A stretch of DNA of 14,787 bases from Pseudomonadota bacterium (GCA_022572335.1 JACZWD010000041.1:1-14787); one strand, 5' to 3'; counted from the stretch's first letter, positions 1 to 6,411 are shown. A program made the numbers and translations. Notes: generated by a model from the sequence alone, not told the origin.

Positions 1-525
1 GCCCACGATGATGAGTGTCCAGCCGGCGGGTGTGGTAAAGACCTGGCGGGCAAACTCCCCAATCGACTCCGGCGCCGCGCTGCCGAAGTTTACCACGTAG
101 ATGGCCTGGGCCACGAACAACCACGCGAAGTAGATCGCCATCAGCACGACGCCGAGGATGGCGATGGAGAAAATGGACGGGGACCGGAGGACGTCGAAGG
201 CATGCCCCCGCGAGATATCGAGACCCTCCTCGCGGCGCCGGCTCAACTCGTACATGCCGGTCGCGACCAACGGGCCGATCAGGGTGTATCCGGCAAGGAG
301 CGGGAAGACCAGCGGCAACACCTCGTATCCGGCGTAAATTCTGGCGAAAATGAGAGTGACAATGGGATATATCAAGCACAGGAAAACGAGGTGGGTCGGC
401 ATCGCCTTGAAGTCATCGAGGCCCCTGGCCAAAGCGTCTATGAGGTCCGCCGTGCCGATCCTGCGGACATTCGGATTAGTGGACCCATACGCGCCCGCGT
501 CGGCGATCGAATTTTCATTCGCCAT
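1..525 (-). CDS. DUF2189 family integral membrane protein (partial, N-terminal 175 residues)
   Basis: Minus-strand frame open from ATG at 525 to the window edge, so the C-terminus is missing. An AGGAGG Shine-Dalgarno (533-538, minus) lies 7 nt ahead of the ATG. The protein has a polar N-terminus of about 42 residues containing RRIGTADLIDALARGLDDF, then hydrophobic segments at about 44-62, 68-90 and 116-146; another begins near 168. Between segments two and three is the loop MYELSRRREEGLDISRGHAF followed by DVLRSPS, which I recognise as typical of DUF2189 proteins. The family is predicted inner-membrane and has no established function. It is transcribed away from the oxidase operon, so it is probably a separate unit. 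Family assignment is fairly sure; function is unknown. Confidence 0.85.
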   Translation of the reverse strand, partial: MANENSIADAGAYGSTNPNVRRIGTADLIDALARGLDDFKAMPTHLVFLCLIYPIVTLIFARIYAGYEVLPLVFPLLAGYTLIGPLVATGMYELSRRREEGLDISRGHAFDVLRSPSIFSIAILGVVLMAIYFAWLFVAQAIYVVNFGSAAPESIGEFARQVFTTPAGWTLIIVG

Positions 526-637
526 GGTCGTGCCTCCTGACCCGCTGGTCCGAGCGGGCGCGACGCCAAAGGTGACACAGACAGAGCGTCCGTTCCGGCC
601 GCTGGTCACGTCGAGCCGCGACCCGCAGTGTTGCATC

Positions 638-667
638 ATTATAATCCTTAATATGCTGCCAGTCGAA
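638..667 (-). promoter_or_regulatory. Candidate sigma70-type promoter for the DUF2189 gene
   Basis: On the minus strand a perfect TATAAT lies at 638-643, in a short AT-rich island inside GC-rich DNA. The best -35 candidate is TTCGAC at 662-667 with an 18-bp spacer, which is a poor match. The start codon is about 112 nt downstream. The -10 sequence is part of the palindrome ATTATAAT, so TATAAT also occurs on the plus strand (640-645), but no -35 box is visible for that direction. Confidence 0.3.
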
Positions 668-781
668 CCTTGTCGCCTTACCTTTGAACGCCAATCCGGT
701 CGTAGAAACTGATCGTGCCCTGCCGATTTCGCCGGGAGCCGGACGGATTTTGTCGTCGGCCGGATTAGCCGCCAACAGGGT

Positions 782-808
782 GTAGGGAAAATGAAGTGGT
801 TTCCCTAC
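782..808. repeat. Perfect 9-bp inverted repeat, 9-nt spacer
   Basis: GTAGGGAAA at 782-790 and its exact reverse complement TTTCCCTAC at 800-808, separated by ATGAAGTGG. It could be a dyad operator bound by a dimeric regulator or an RNA hairpin. No U-tract follows on the plus strand (a C-run follows instead), so it does not look like an intrinsic terminator. It lies about 145 nt upstream of the small ORF at 952. Confidence 0.75.
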
Positions 809-951
809 CTCCCCCCCTGCCGCGACCTCGGCGCCGCCACTATGGATTATCGTGTCGAAAGTCGCTAAGGTCCGCCAGCGGCGTTCTCGATTTTGGTGGG
901 ATTTCGTGTGTCCTCAATGTTGAAACCGAATATGATTGGGTTGGGGTAGTG

Positions 952-1074
952 ATGGCGGAAGACTTTGACCATAAAGAAGACTTTGACAATAAAAACGTAG
1001 CATTGGTGGCGGGGATAATCGGGGGTGTTGTCCTCTTGTTAGGACTTGGAGGTATTTTAGTTACTCTTTTATGA
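952..1074 (+). CDS. Small single-pass membrane protein, 40 aa, unrecognised
   Basis: The 40-residue ORF starts at ATG 952; GTG at 949 is an alternative. The only ribosome-site candidate is GGGG at 943-946. The acidic head (residues 3-15) is an imperfect duplication, DFDHKE then DFDNKN, matching an 18-bp tandem repeat in the DNA (961-978 and 979-996). One hydrophobic segment, residues 16-40, rich in Gly, Leu and Val, runs to the end. The stop overlaps the next ORF's ATG (ATGA, 1071-1074). Many codons end in A or T, unlike the GC-rich codons of the flanking genes. I recognise no family. The layout, not homology, is the evidence that it is real. It could be a small subunit of a membrane complex, but nothing proves a link to the oxidase downstream. 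Confidence 0.5.
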   Translation: MAEDFDHKEDFDNKNVALVAGIIGGVVLLLGLGGILVTLL

Positions 1075-1187
1075 TCGCGGTTTATATCATCCTCGGCATT
1101 CTCGTGGGTTTCATCCTGGCCGTGGTTTTCCCGTGGGCGCTGTTGCGGAATCTGGAGCGCAAGGACGAGGGAAAAGAAGAAGGGTAA
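1071..1187 (+). CDS. Small single-pass membrane protein, 38 aa, overlapping the previous ORF
   Basis: ATG at 1071 overlaps the preceding stop by ATGA, the usual arrangement for translational coupling. The 38 residues form one hydrophobic segment (about 2-26, MIAVYIILGILVGFILAVVF then PWALL) followed by a charged tail, RNLERKDEGKEEG. By the positive-inside rule the tail would probably be cytoplasmic. Size and shape recall the accessory small subunits known in several respiratory oxidases, but I see no signature that names it. It is separated from coxB by about 700 nt, so co-transcription with the oxidase operon is uncertain. As an ORF this short could arise by chance, the overlap and the clean membrane profile carry most of the weight. 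Confidence 0.5.
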   Translation: MIAVYIILGILVGFILAVVFPWALLRNLERKDEGKEEG

Positions 1188-1545
1188 GGCCCTGTTCGCA
1201 ATCGAGCCCTTTTCCGTACAGGCCAACGCCACGTCGAGGTGCCGCAGAGCTTCCAAGGCCCGCATTGCGGGTTTCGGAGGGGTTCCCCCTACACCCGATT
1301 CATCGCCGTAAAGCGGCAGGGACAACACGCCAGGCCCTCCCGGCACCCGGCAATACGGGTCGCGTCCGCTTGGCGCGAGTGCTCCGCGGCGCCGGAAACA
1401 TTGCGGCTCCGCCCCGCGATTCCCCACCATTTTCCTTGTTTTTCAGAAGGGCCACCGTTCTCCCGCCGGCTGGCGCGGAGGTTGGGGAAAAGGCGCGCCC
1501 GCCCGGGACTCAGCGGCCCAGCCTGGTCATAAGTCCCGGGATTTC

Positions 1546-1683
1546 ATGACCACGGAGCCAAAAGCGGCGTTCGATCCGGCCTGTCCGGAGTGGGCCGCGG
1601 CGGCGATCGACGGATTTTTCAAGGAATTTTCAGGGAGTGAAACGCCAGAAACGCGCCAGTGGACAGAAGGCATTCGGACCTAA
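1546..1683 (+). CDS. Doubtful 45-aa ORF, unrecognised
   Basis: ATG at 1546 to TAA at 1681. The predicted peptide begins MTTEPKAAFDPACPEWAAAA and is soluble, with a mildly amphipathic middle. The first half uses GC-ending codons like neighbouring genes; the second half does not. No clear ribosome binding site precedes it and I recognise no family. It may be a real small protein, the remnant of a gene, or chance. It is listed because the codon pattern of its first half looks more gene-like than the surrounding DNA. Confidence 0.2.
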   Translation: MTTEPKAAFDPACPEWAAAAIDGFFKEFSGSETPETRQWTEGIRT

Positions 1684-1750
1684 GGCATCCGAAAATCGGA
1701 GCGGGAGATCGTTTTCGAACCCATGTCCCCAACCCTGGCAAGGCTGCCAT

Positions 1751-1770
1751 CACGGGCTTACCCGTGTTTT
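1751..1770 (+). terminator. Short terminator-like hairpin upstream of coxB
   Basis: CACGGG (1751-1756), loop CTTA, CCCGTG (1761-1766), then TTTT (1767-1770). The stem is only 6 bp and the U-tract 4 nt, so termination would be weak. It could insulate coxB from transcription reading through 952-1683, or sit in the coxB leader. Confidence 0.35.
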
Positions 1771-1893
1771 CAAATTCCCTTGTTTCCCGGTAGAAAATAG
1801 ATTACTTCCAAATCAGCGGTCATTGCCACGGGTTCGTGGAAGCGATCCCCCATGGGTGCCCCAGGGCCCCCGGAGGCCAGAAGAGAGCAGTCT

Positions 1894-2769
1894 ATGGTTG
1901 TAGCAATCGCACTGGTTCTAGTAGGCATTGGCACTCTCTTATTTCATTTTATGAGCCCTTGGTGGTGGACGCCCATTGCCTCGAACTGGGGGTACATCGA
2001 TGACACGATCCTCATCACCTTCTGGGTCACCGGGGTCGTTTTCGTCGTCATTATGCTGTTTATGGCCTATTGCGCGGTCCGCTATCGTTACCAGGAGGGA
2101 AGACGGGCGGAGTACCGGCCGGAGAACAACAAGCTGGAGCTGTGGCTCACCGGATTGACCACGGTGGGTGTCGTGGTGATGTTGACTCCCGGCTTGTTCG
2201 TATGGGACCAGTTCGTCACGGTCCCGAAAGGGGCGGCGGAGTTTGAGGTCTTGGGGCAGCAATGGCAGTGGAGCTACCGCTTTCCCGGAAAGGACGGCGT
2301 GTTGGGCACCTCCGATGTCCGGAACATCAGCGACGAAAACCCGTTTGGTCTGAATCCCAAGGATCCCAACGGACAAGACGATGTCCTGATCGAAGACAGT
2401 GAGGTACACCTCCCGCTCGATAAGCCGGTCAAGGTGCTGCTCCGCTCCATAGACGTCCTGCACGACTTCTATGTGCCCCAGTTCCGGGCCAAGATGGATA
2501 TGGTGCCGGGTCAGGTCACGTATTTCTGGTTCACCCCCACCAGAACCGGGACGTTCGATGTGCTGTGCTTTGAATTATGCGGCGTCGGGCACTATCAAAT
2601 GCGTGGCACGGTCGTGGTGGAAAAGGAGAGTGCCTTTCAGGCGTGGTTGGAAGAGCAGCCGACGTTCGCGCAGTCGCTGGCTGAAGCCGCGACAGGCACA
2701 GGGGATGCATTAAAGCTGGTTTTGAATGAGGGAGAGGCGGATTCCCCGGAGAGGGGATCGGCACGATGA
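1894..2769 (+). CDS. coxB: Cytochrome c oxidase subunit II (CuA subunit)
   Basis: Subunit II of an aa3-type terminal oxidase: it accepts electrons from cytochrome c at a binuclear CuA centre on the periplasmic side and passes them to subunit I. The full CuA ligand set is visible: His190 (VLLRSIDVLHDFYVPQF), then CFELCGVGHYQM supplying Cys225, Glu227, Cys229, His233 and Met236. The QQWQWSY aromatic motif expected for electron entry is at about 122-128. There are three hydrophobic segments (about 1-20, 39-60 and 83-104); canonical subunit II has two. A loop of about 30 residues (about 132-163) precedes the cupredoxin core. Both traits, and the SPWWWTPIASNWGYID motif, recall the alternative CoxM type. 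No cytochrome c domain is fused. I chose ATG 1894 (AAGAGAG at 1881-1887 ahead of it) over the longer ATG 1852, whose extra 14 residues are Pro/Arg-rich. First gene of the operon. Confidence 0.95.
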   Translation: MVVAIALVLVGIGTLLFHFMSPWWWTPIASNWGYIDDTILITFWVTGVVFVVIMLFMAYCAVRYRYQEGRRAEYRPENNKLELWLTGLTTVGVVVMLTPGLFVWDQFVTVPKGAAEFEVLGQQWQWSYRFPGKDGVLGTSDVRNISDENPFGLNPKDPNGQDDVLIEDSEVHLPLDKPVKVLLRSIDVLHDFYVPQFRAKMDMVPGQVTYFWFTPTRTGTFDVLCFELCGVGHYQMRGTVVVEKESAFQAWLEEQPTFAQSLAEAATGTGDALKLVLNEGEADSPERGSAR

Positions 2770-2792
2770 GGCTCGAACCAATCGAGCCTCAT
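2766..2792 (+). other. Perfect 10-bp intercistronic hairpin between coxB and ctaD
   Basis: ATGAGGCTCG (2766-2775), loop AACCAAT (2776-2782), CGAGCCTCAT (2783-2792). The left arm includes the coxB stop codon. It is followed by GAAAAAAT and not by a U-tract, so it is unlikely to be an intrinsic terminator. It ends 26 nt before the ctaD start. An mRNA-stabilising or processing role is the likeliest reading, by inference. Confidence 0.75.
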
Positions 2793-2818
2793 GAAAAAAT
2801 AGCGAAGAGGGTGTTCTG

Positions 2819-4642
2819 ATGGCCATTTCCACACCTGCCGAAGTCCCGGCCGAAGTCGAAATTGTCCCGGCTGCCGAGGTCCCGGAAGTAGAGCTTTACC
2901 ATGCAAAAAGCTGGGTGACGAAGTACGTCTTCAGCCAGGACGCCAAAGTCATCGCCATCCAGTACTCGTTCACGGCGATCGCGATCGGATTGGTCGCTTT
3001 GGTGTTGTCGTGGTTGATGCGGCTGCAACTGGGGTTCCCGGACAGCTTCTCCTTTATCGAACCAGGCGACTACTACCAGTTCATCACCATGCACGGCATG
3101 ATCATGGTGATATACCTGCTTACCGCGCTGTTCCTGGGGGGCTTCGGCAACTACCTCATCCCGCTGATGGTCGGCGCCCGAGATATGGTGTTCCCCTACG
3201 TCAACATGGTCAGTTACTGGGTCTACCTGCTTGCCGTGCTGGTCCTGGTGGCGAGCTGGTTCGTGCCGGGCGGGCCCACCGGCGCCGGCTGGACCCTGTA
3301 TCCGCCCCAGGCCATCCTGTCGGGCACCCCGGGGGCGGAATGGGGCATTGTCTTGATGCTCGTCTCCCTGGCCCTCTTCATCGTCGGGTTCACCATGGGT
3401 GGGTTGAACTATGTGGTGACGGTGTTGCAGGCGCGCACGCGTGGGATGTCGCTGATGCGCATGCCCTTGACGGTATGGGGAATTTTCGTTGCCACCATCC
3501 TGGCGCTGTTGGCCTTCCCCGCCTTGTTCGTCGGTGCCGTGATGATGACCTTGGACAGGCTCCTGGGCACCAGCTTCTTCATGCCGGCCATCGTCGCGTT
3601 GGGGGAACACCTTGAGTACGGCGGCGGCAGCCCGCTATTGTTTCAGCACCTGTTCTGGTTTTTCGGCCACCCCGAGGTCTACATCGTCGCCCTGCCGGCT
3701 TTCGGAATCGTCTCCGACCTGCTCAGTGTCCACGCGAGACGGCACATCTTCGGCTATCGGATGATGGTGTGGGCGATCGTGGCCATCGGCGGCCTCAGCT
3801 TCGTCGTGTGGGCGCACCACATGTACGTCAGCGGCATGAACCCGTGGTTCGGGTTCTTCTTCGCCACCACGACGCTGATCATCGCCGTCCCCACCGCCAT
3901 CAAGGTCTACAACTGGACGCTGACCCTGTGGAAGGCCAACATCCAGTTCACGGTCCCGATGCTGTTTGCCATCGCCTTCATCGTCACCTTCCTGAACGGA
4001 GGGATCACGGGCCTGTTCCTCGGCAACGTCGTCGTCGATGTTCCGCTTTCCGACACCATGTTCGTGGTCGCCCACTTTCACATGGTGATGGGTGTGGCCC
4101 CGATCCTCGTCATCTTCGGGGCGATATACCATTGGTACCCCTTGATCACAGGGCGCATGTTCAACGAGGCGTTGGGCCAATTTCACTTCTGGGTCACCTT
4201 CGTCGGCGCCTATACGATTTTCCTCCCCCTCCACTACCTGGGATTTCTGGGCGTGCCGCGCCGGTATTTCGAAATGGGAGAAACCAGCTTCATCCCGGAA
4301 TCGGCGCAGACGCTGAACGAATTCGTCACCGTCGTGGCACTGATCGTGGGCTTCGCCCAGTTGGTGTTTTTCTTCAACATGGCGTGGAGCGCTTTCAAAG
4401 GCAAAAAAGCCGAGCGCAACCCCTGGAAGGCCTGCTCGCTCGAATGGCAAACACCCGAGATGCCGCCGGGGCATGGCAATTTCGGCGAGACCCTGCCGCT
4501 GGTCTATCGCTGGCCGTACGAATTCGGCGCGCCCGACGTCGAAGAGGACTTCGTGCCGCAAAACGTACCGCCGGATCAGGTAATAACCAAGAAGGGCCCT
4601 GAGGGCCTTCCCGGAGGCGCGGCGGTCCAGCCGGCGGAATAG
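2819..4642 (+). CDS. ctaD: Cytochrome c oxidase subunit I (catalytic, heme-copper)
   Basis: The 607-residue catalytic subunit reduces O2 to water at the heme–CuB site and pumps protons. Visible ligands: His92 and His421 (low-spin heme), His284, His333 and His334 (CuB), His419 (high-spin heme), in the motifs MHGMIMV, GHPEVY, WAHHMY and AHFHMVMG. Tyr288 is the crosslinked Tyr of HPEVY. D-channel residues Asp122, Asn111 and Asn129 and the gate Glu286 are present, as are the K-channel Thr359 and Lys362, so this is an A1-type enzyme. From His284 to His421 the numbering coincides with that of the Rhodobacter sphaeroides enzyme as I recall it. A Pro/Glu-rich head of about 25 residues and a polar C-terminal tail (from about 540) flank the membrane core. 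Start ATG 2819 has AGAGGG (2806-2811) ahead of it. It resembles alternative CoxN-type subunits. Confidence 0.97.
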   Translation: MAISTPAEVPAEVEIVPAAEVPEVELYHAKSWVTKYVFSQDAKVIAIQYSFTAIAIGLVALVLSWLMRLQLGFPDSFSFIEPGDYYQFITMHGMIMVIYLLTALFLGGFGNYLIPLMVGARDMVFPYVNMVSYWVYLLAVLVLVASWFVPGGPTGAGWTLYPPQAILSGTPGAEWGIVLMLVSLALFIVGFTMGGLNYVVTVLQARTRGMSLMRMPLTVWGIFVATILALLAFPALFVGAVMMTLDRLLGTSFFMPAIVALGEHLEYGGGSPLLFQHLFWFFGHPEVYIVALPAFGIVSDLLSVHARRHIFGYRMMVWAIVAIGGLSFVVWAHHMYVSGMNPWFGFFFATTTLIIAVPTAIKVYNWTLTLWKANIQFTVPMLFAIAFIVTFLNGGITGLFLGNVVVDVPLSDTMFVVAHFHMVMGVAPILVIFGAIYHWYPLITGRMFNEALGQFHFWVTFVGAYTIFLPLHYLGFLGVPRRYFEMGETSFIPESAQTLNEFVTVVALIVGFAQLVFFFNMAWSAFKGKKAERNPWKACSLEWQTPEMPPGHGNFGETLPLVYRWPYEFGAPDVEEDFVPQNVPPDQVITKKGPEGLPGGAAVQPAE

Positions 4643-4651
4643 GGACGACCG

Positions 4652-4723
4652 ATGGGCCAACCGGTTTCACCAACGGTTTCGAGACGAGTCAAGGCGCCGG
4701 GCGCCCGGGCAGCGCATACGTGA
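4652..4723 (+). CDS. Possible 23-aa leader ORF ending on the GTG of the next gene
   Basis: ATG 4652 opens a 23-codon frame (MGQPVSPTVSRRVKAPGARA then AHT) whose TGA (4721-4723) overlaps the GTG start at 4720 as GTGA. The next gene has no visible Shine-Dalgarno and no other in-frame start after the ctaD stop, so translation of this mini-ORF could deliver ribosomes to it. The peptide is basic and matches no family I know. The ribosome site ahead of it is weak (GGGACG). A chance ORF is quite possible. Confidence 0.25.
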   Translation: MGQPVSPTVSRRVKAPGARAAHT

Positions 4724-5337
4724 ATCTCTTCCAACAGCTTACCGAAAAGCCCTGGGTGACGGCACACGGTACGGTCGTCGCCTTTCACGCCGGACGCGCG
4801 TTCGCCCTGCCCACGGCGAAGATCGGCCTGAGGGTGTTTCTTGCCGTGATCACGGTCCTGTTCTCGCTCCTGGTCGTCGCTTACGCCGAGCGGATGGCGG
4901 CTGCGGACTGGCGCCCCTTGCCCGAACCGTGGCTGTTGTGGCTGAACACGGCTATGCTGATCCTGAGCAGTGTCGCGTTTCAATGGGCGTCGGTGAGCGC
5001 GCGTCGGGGACACGGAGACGGCGTGAGGGTCGACCTGCTTGCGGCGGGCGGTTTCGCCTTTGCCTTCCTGGTCGGGCAGCTTGTGGTTTGGCAACAACTG
5101 GCCGCCTTGGGATATTTCGCGGCGACAAACCCGGCCGCCGCCTTCTTTTACCTGATCACCGCGCTGCACGCGCTGCACCTGTTGGGCGGCCTGGTGGTCT
5201 GGGGCAGGACGACGGCCAAGGTGTGGCGCGGTGTCGAGGTGGAGCAGGTGCGCATGAGCGTGGAGTTGTGCGCCGTTTACTGGCACTTCCTGCTCGTGGT
5301 TTGGCTGGTTTTGTTCGGTCTGCTGTTGTTTACGTAG
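4720..5337 (+). CDS. Cytochrome c oxidase subunit III family protein (shorter paralogue)
   Basis: 205 residues with five hydrophobic segments (about 33-55, 68-90, 101-123, 135-157 and 178-204). The motifs FFYLITALHALHLLGGLVVW and YWHFLLVVWLVLFGLLLF are hallmarks of the COX3 family, whose members pack against subunit I and support turnover and stability of the proton uptake path. It lies between ctaD and a second, longer COX3 protein, matching the alternative oxidase operons in which a CoxP-like polypeptide accompanies CoxO. The start is GTG 4720: it is the first start codon in this frame after the ctaD stop, and the following MNLFQQLTEKPW looks like a normal N-terminus for this group. No clear ribosome binding site; possible coupling to the 4652 mini-ORF. 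Family assignment is good; the exact role of the second copy is not known to me. Confidence 0.88.
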   Translation: MNLFQQLTEKPWVTAHGTVVAFHAGRAFALPTAKIGLRVFLAVITVLFSLLVVAYAERMAAADWRPLPEPWLLWLNTAMLILSSVAFQWASVSARRGHGDGVRVDLLAAGGFAFAFLVGQLVVWQQLAALGYFAATNPAAAFFYLITALHALHLLGGLVVWGRTTAKVWRGVEVEQVRMSVELCAVYWHFLLVVWLVLFGLLLFT

Positions 5338-5354
5338 AAGAGGACTAAGGGCAC

Positions 5355-6080
5355 ATGGCACCACCTGCGGCGACAAGTACAGGAGAATCCCTCGCGCGGC
5401 CTGAAGGCTGGGGCGGCATCGTCGCCGACTGGTCTTCGGATCAGCGGACGTTCAAGAATGTCCCCTGGGGCAAGGCCATGATGTGGATCTTCCTCCTCAG
5501 CGATACCTTCATCTTCACCTGTTTCTTGCTGTCGTACATGACGGTGCGCATGTCGACGACGGTGCCTTGGCCCAACCCCAGCGAGATCTTCGCATTGCAC
5601 ATTGGCGGCCAGCCAATCCCCCTCATCCTGATCGCCATCATGACCTTCATCCTGATCAGCAGCAGCGGGACGATGGCCATGGCCGTCAACTTCGGCTATC
5701 GACACGATCGCGTCAAATCCGCGATCCTGATGCTGGTGACCGCGGCATTCGGGGCCTCGTTCGTCGGCATGCAGGCCTTCGAGTGGACCAAGCTGATCGT
5801 GGAGGACGGAGTCCGTCCCTGGACCAACCCCTTCGGCGCGGCCCAGTTCGGCTCGACCTTTTTCATGATCACGGGCTTCCATGGCTTTCACGTGTCAATC
5901 GGCGTGATTTTCCTGGTCATCATCGCCCGCAAGGTCTGGCGGGGAGATTACGACCACGGCAGGCCGGGCTATTTCACCAGCAGGAAGGGCAAATACGAGG
6001 CCGTCGAAATCATGGGTCTGTACTGGCACTTCGTCGATCTGGTGTGGGTATTCATCTTCGCGGTTTTCTATCTTTGGTAA
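5355..6080 (+). CDS. Cytochrome c oxidase subunit III
   Basis: 241 residues, COX3 family, an integral subunit of the oxidase that binds subunit I. Hydrophobic segments lie at about 40-62, 88-110, 124-146, 165-190 and 217-241. Motifs seen: VPWGKAMMWIFLLSDTFIF, GMQAFEWTKLI, FFMITGFHGFHVSIGVIF and the C-terminal GLYWHFVDLVWVFIF typical of the family. The first 30 residues are polar. It starts 17 nt after the shorter paralogue and has AAGGG just upstream of ATG 5355. It is clearly the better match of the two to classical five-helix subunit III. The two COX3 proteins are strongly diverged, so this is not a recent duplication. Confidence 0.94.
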   Translation: MAPPAATSTGESLARPEGWGGIVADWSSDQRTFKNVPWGKAMMWIFLLSDTFIFTCFLLSYMTVRMSTTVPWPNPSEIFALHIGGQPIPLILIAIMTFILISSSGTMAMAVNFGYRHDRVKSAILMLVTAAFGASFVGMQAFEWTKLIVEDGVRPWTNPFGAAQFGSTFFMITGFHGFHVSIGVIFLVIIARKVWRGDYDHGRPGYFTSRKGKYEAVEIMGLYWHFVDLVWVFIFAVFYLW

Positions 6081-6089
6081 GGCGGACAC

Positions 6090-6410
6090 ATGGCACACGC
6101 AGAGGGGCAACAACATCCGATCAGCATGTACCTCAAGATCTGGGGATTGCTGTTTGTTCTCAGCACGTTTTCCTATCTCGTCGACTTCTACCACGTCGAG
6201 GGGTACCTCAGGTGGTCTCTGATCCTCCTGTTCATGATCTTGAAGGCGGGGCTGATCGTCGCCGTCTTCATGCACATGATGTGGGAGCGGCTGGCCCTGA
6301 TTTATGCCATTTTGGTGCCGCCGGTGTTGGTGTTGGTGTTCGTGTTCCTGATGACCCACGAAGCGGACTACACCTTCGTGACGCGGGGCGTATTCTTCGG
6401 GGGACCCTAG
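6090..6410 (+). CDS. Cytochrome C oxidase subunit IV family protein
   Basis: 106 residues with three hydrophobic segments (about 15-33, 39-61 and 67-88), the normal size and topology of prokaryotic COX4/CtaF proteins. The middle segment carries KAGLIVAVFMHMMWE, which fits the family's conserved Lys-to-His stretch. The AAGGCGG ribosome site (6079-6085) overlaps the subunit III stop, so the two genes are tightly linked. Family members are small accessory subunits of heme-copper oxidases with no catalytic metal. Last gene of the oxidase operon; the hairpin at 6412 follows directly. Confidence 0.9.
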   Translation: MAHAEGQQHPISMYLKIWGLLFVLSTFSYLVDFYHVEGYLRWSLILLFMILKAGLIVAVFMHMMWERLALIYAILVPPVLVLVFVFLMTHEADYTFVTRGVFFGGP

Positions 6411-6411
6411 T

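Larger units (their letters stand above)
526..951. other. Intergenic region between the DUF2189 gene and the first small ORF
   Basis: No convincing gene in 426 nt. Frames open here on either strand are antisense shadows or give low-complexity Arg/Pro-rich translations with no hydrophobic or family signature. It holds an AT-rich island near 631-655 (candidate promoter), a perfect inverted repeat at 782-808 and a C-run at 810-817. Transcription leaves it in both directions, so it should contain the start signals for both flanking units. Confidence 0.6.
1188..1893. other. Gene-poor stretch upstream of the oxidase operon
   Basis: No confident gene in about 700 nt. Plus-strand frames between 1133 and 1900 translate to Arg/Pro/Gly-rich sequence with no recognisable domain, and the long minus-strand frame at 840-1430 is antisense to the two small ORFs. 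A minor hairpin (CCCGC ATT GCGGG) lies at about 1259-1271. The stretch includes a doubtful 45-residue ORF (1546-1683) and a terminator-like hairpin (1751-1770). The promoter of the oxidase operon should lie here, probably in the AT-richer part 1770-1830, but I cannot place convincing -35/-10 boxes. Confidence 0.5.

Noticed and set aside
202..712. Plus-strand frames opposite the DUF2189 gene
   Set aside because: They are antisense to a well-supported membrane-protein gene with a strong ribosome site; their translations are not hydrophobic or recognisable.
840..1430. Minus-strand 196-codon open frame
   Set aside because: Its second half is antisense to the two small membrane ORFs and the translation is low-complexity with no family signature or ribosome site.
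1133..1549. Plus-strand 138-codon open frame
   Set aside because: Arg/Pro-rich, overlaps the end of the second small ORF in another frame, and looks like a GC-driven chance frame.
1780..1808. TTGTTT and TTACTT as a coxB promoter
   Set aside because: The -10 match is poor and the spacing depends on the choice of register; not strong enough to call.
4585..4612. GC-rich partial palindrome (AGGGCCCTGAGGGCC-like) near the ctaD end
   Set aside because: It lies inside the ctaD coding sequence, is imperfect and is probably a by-product of Gly/Pro codons.
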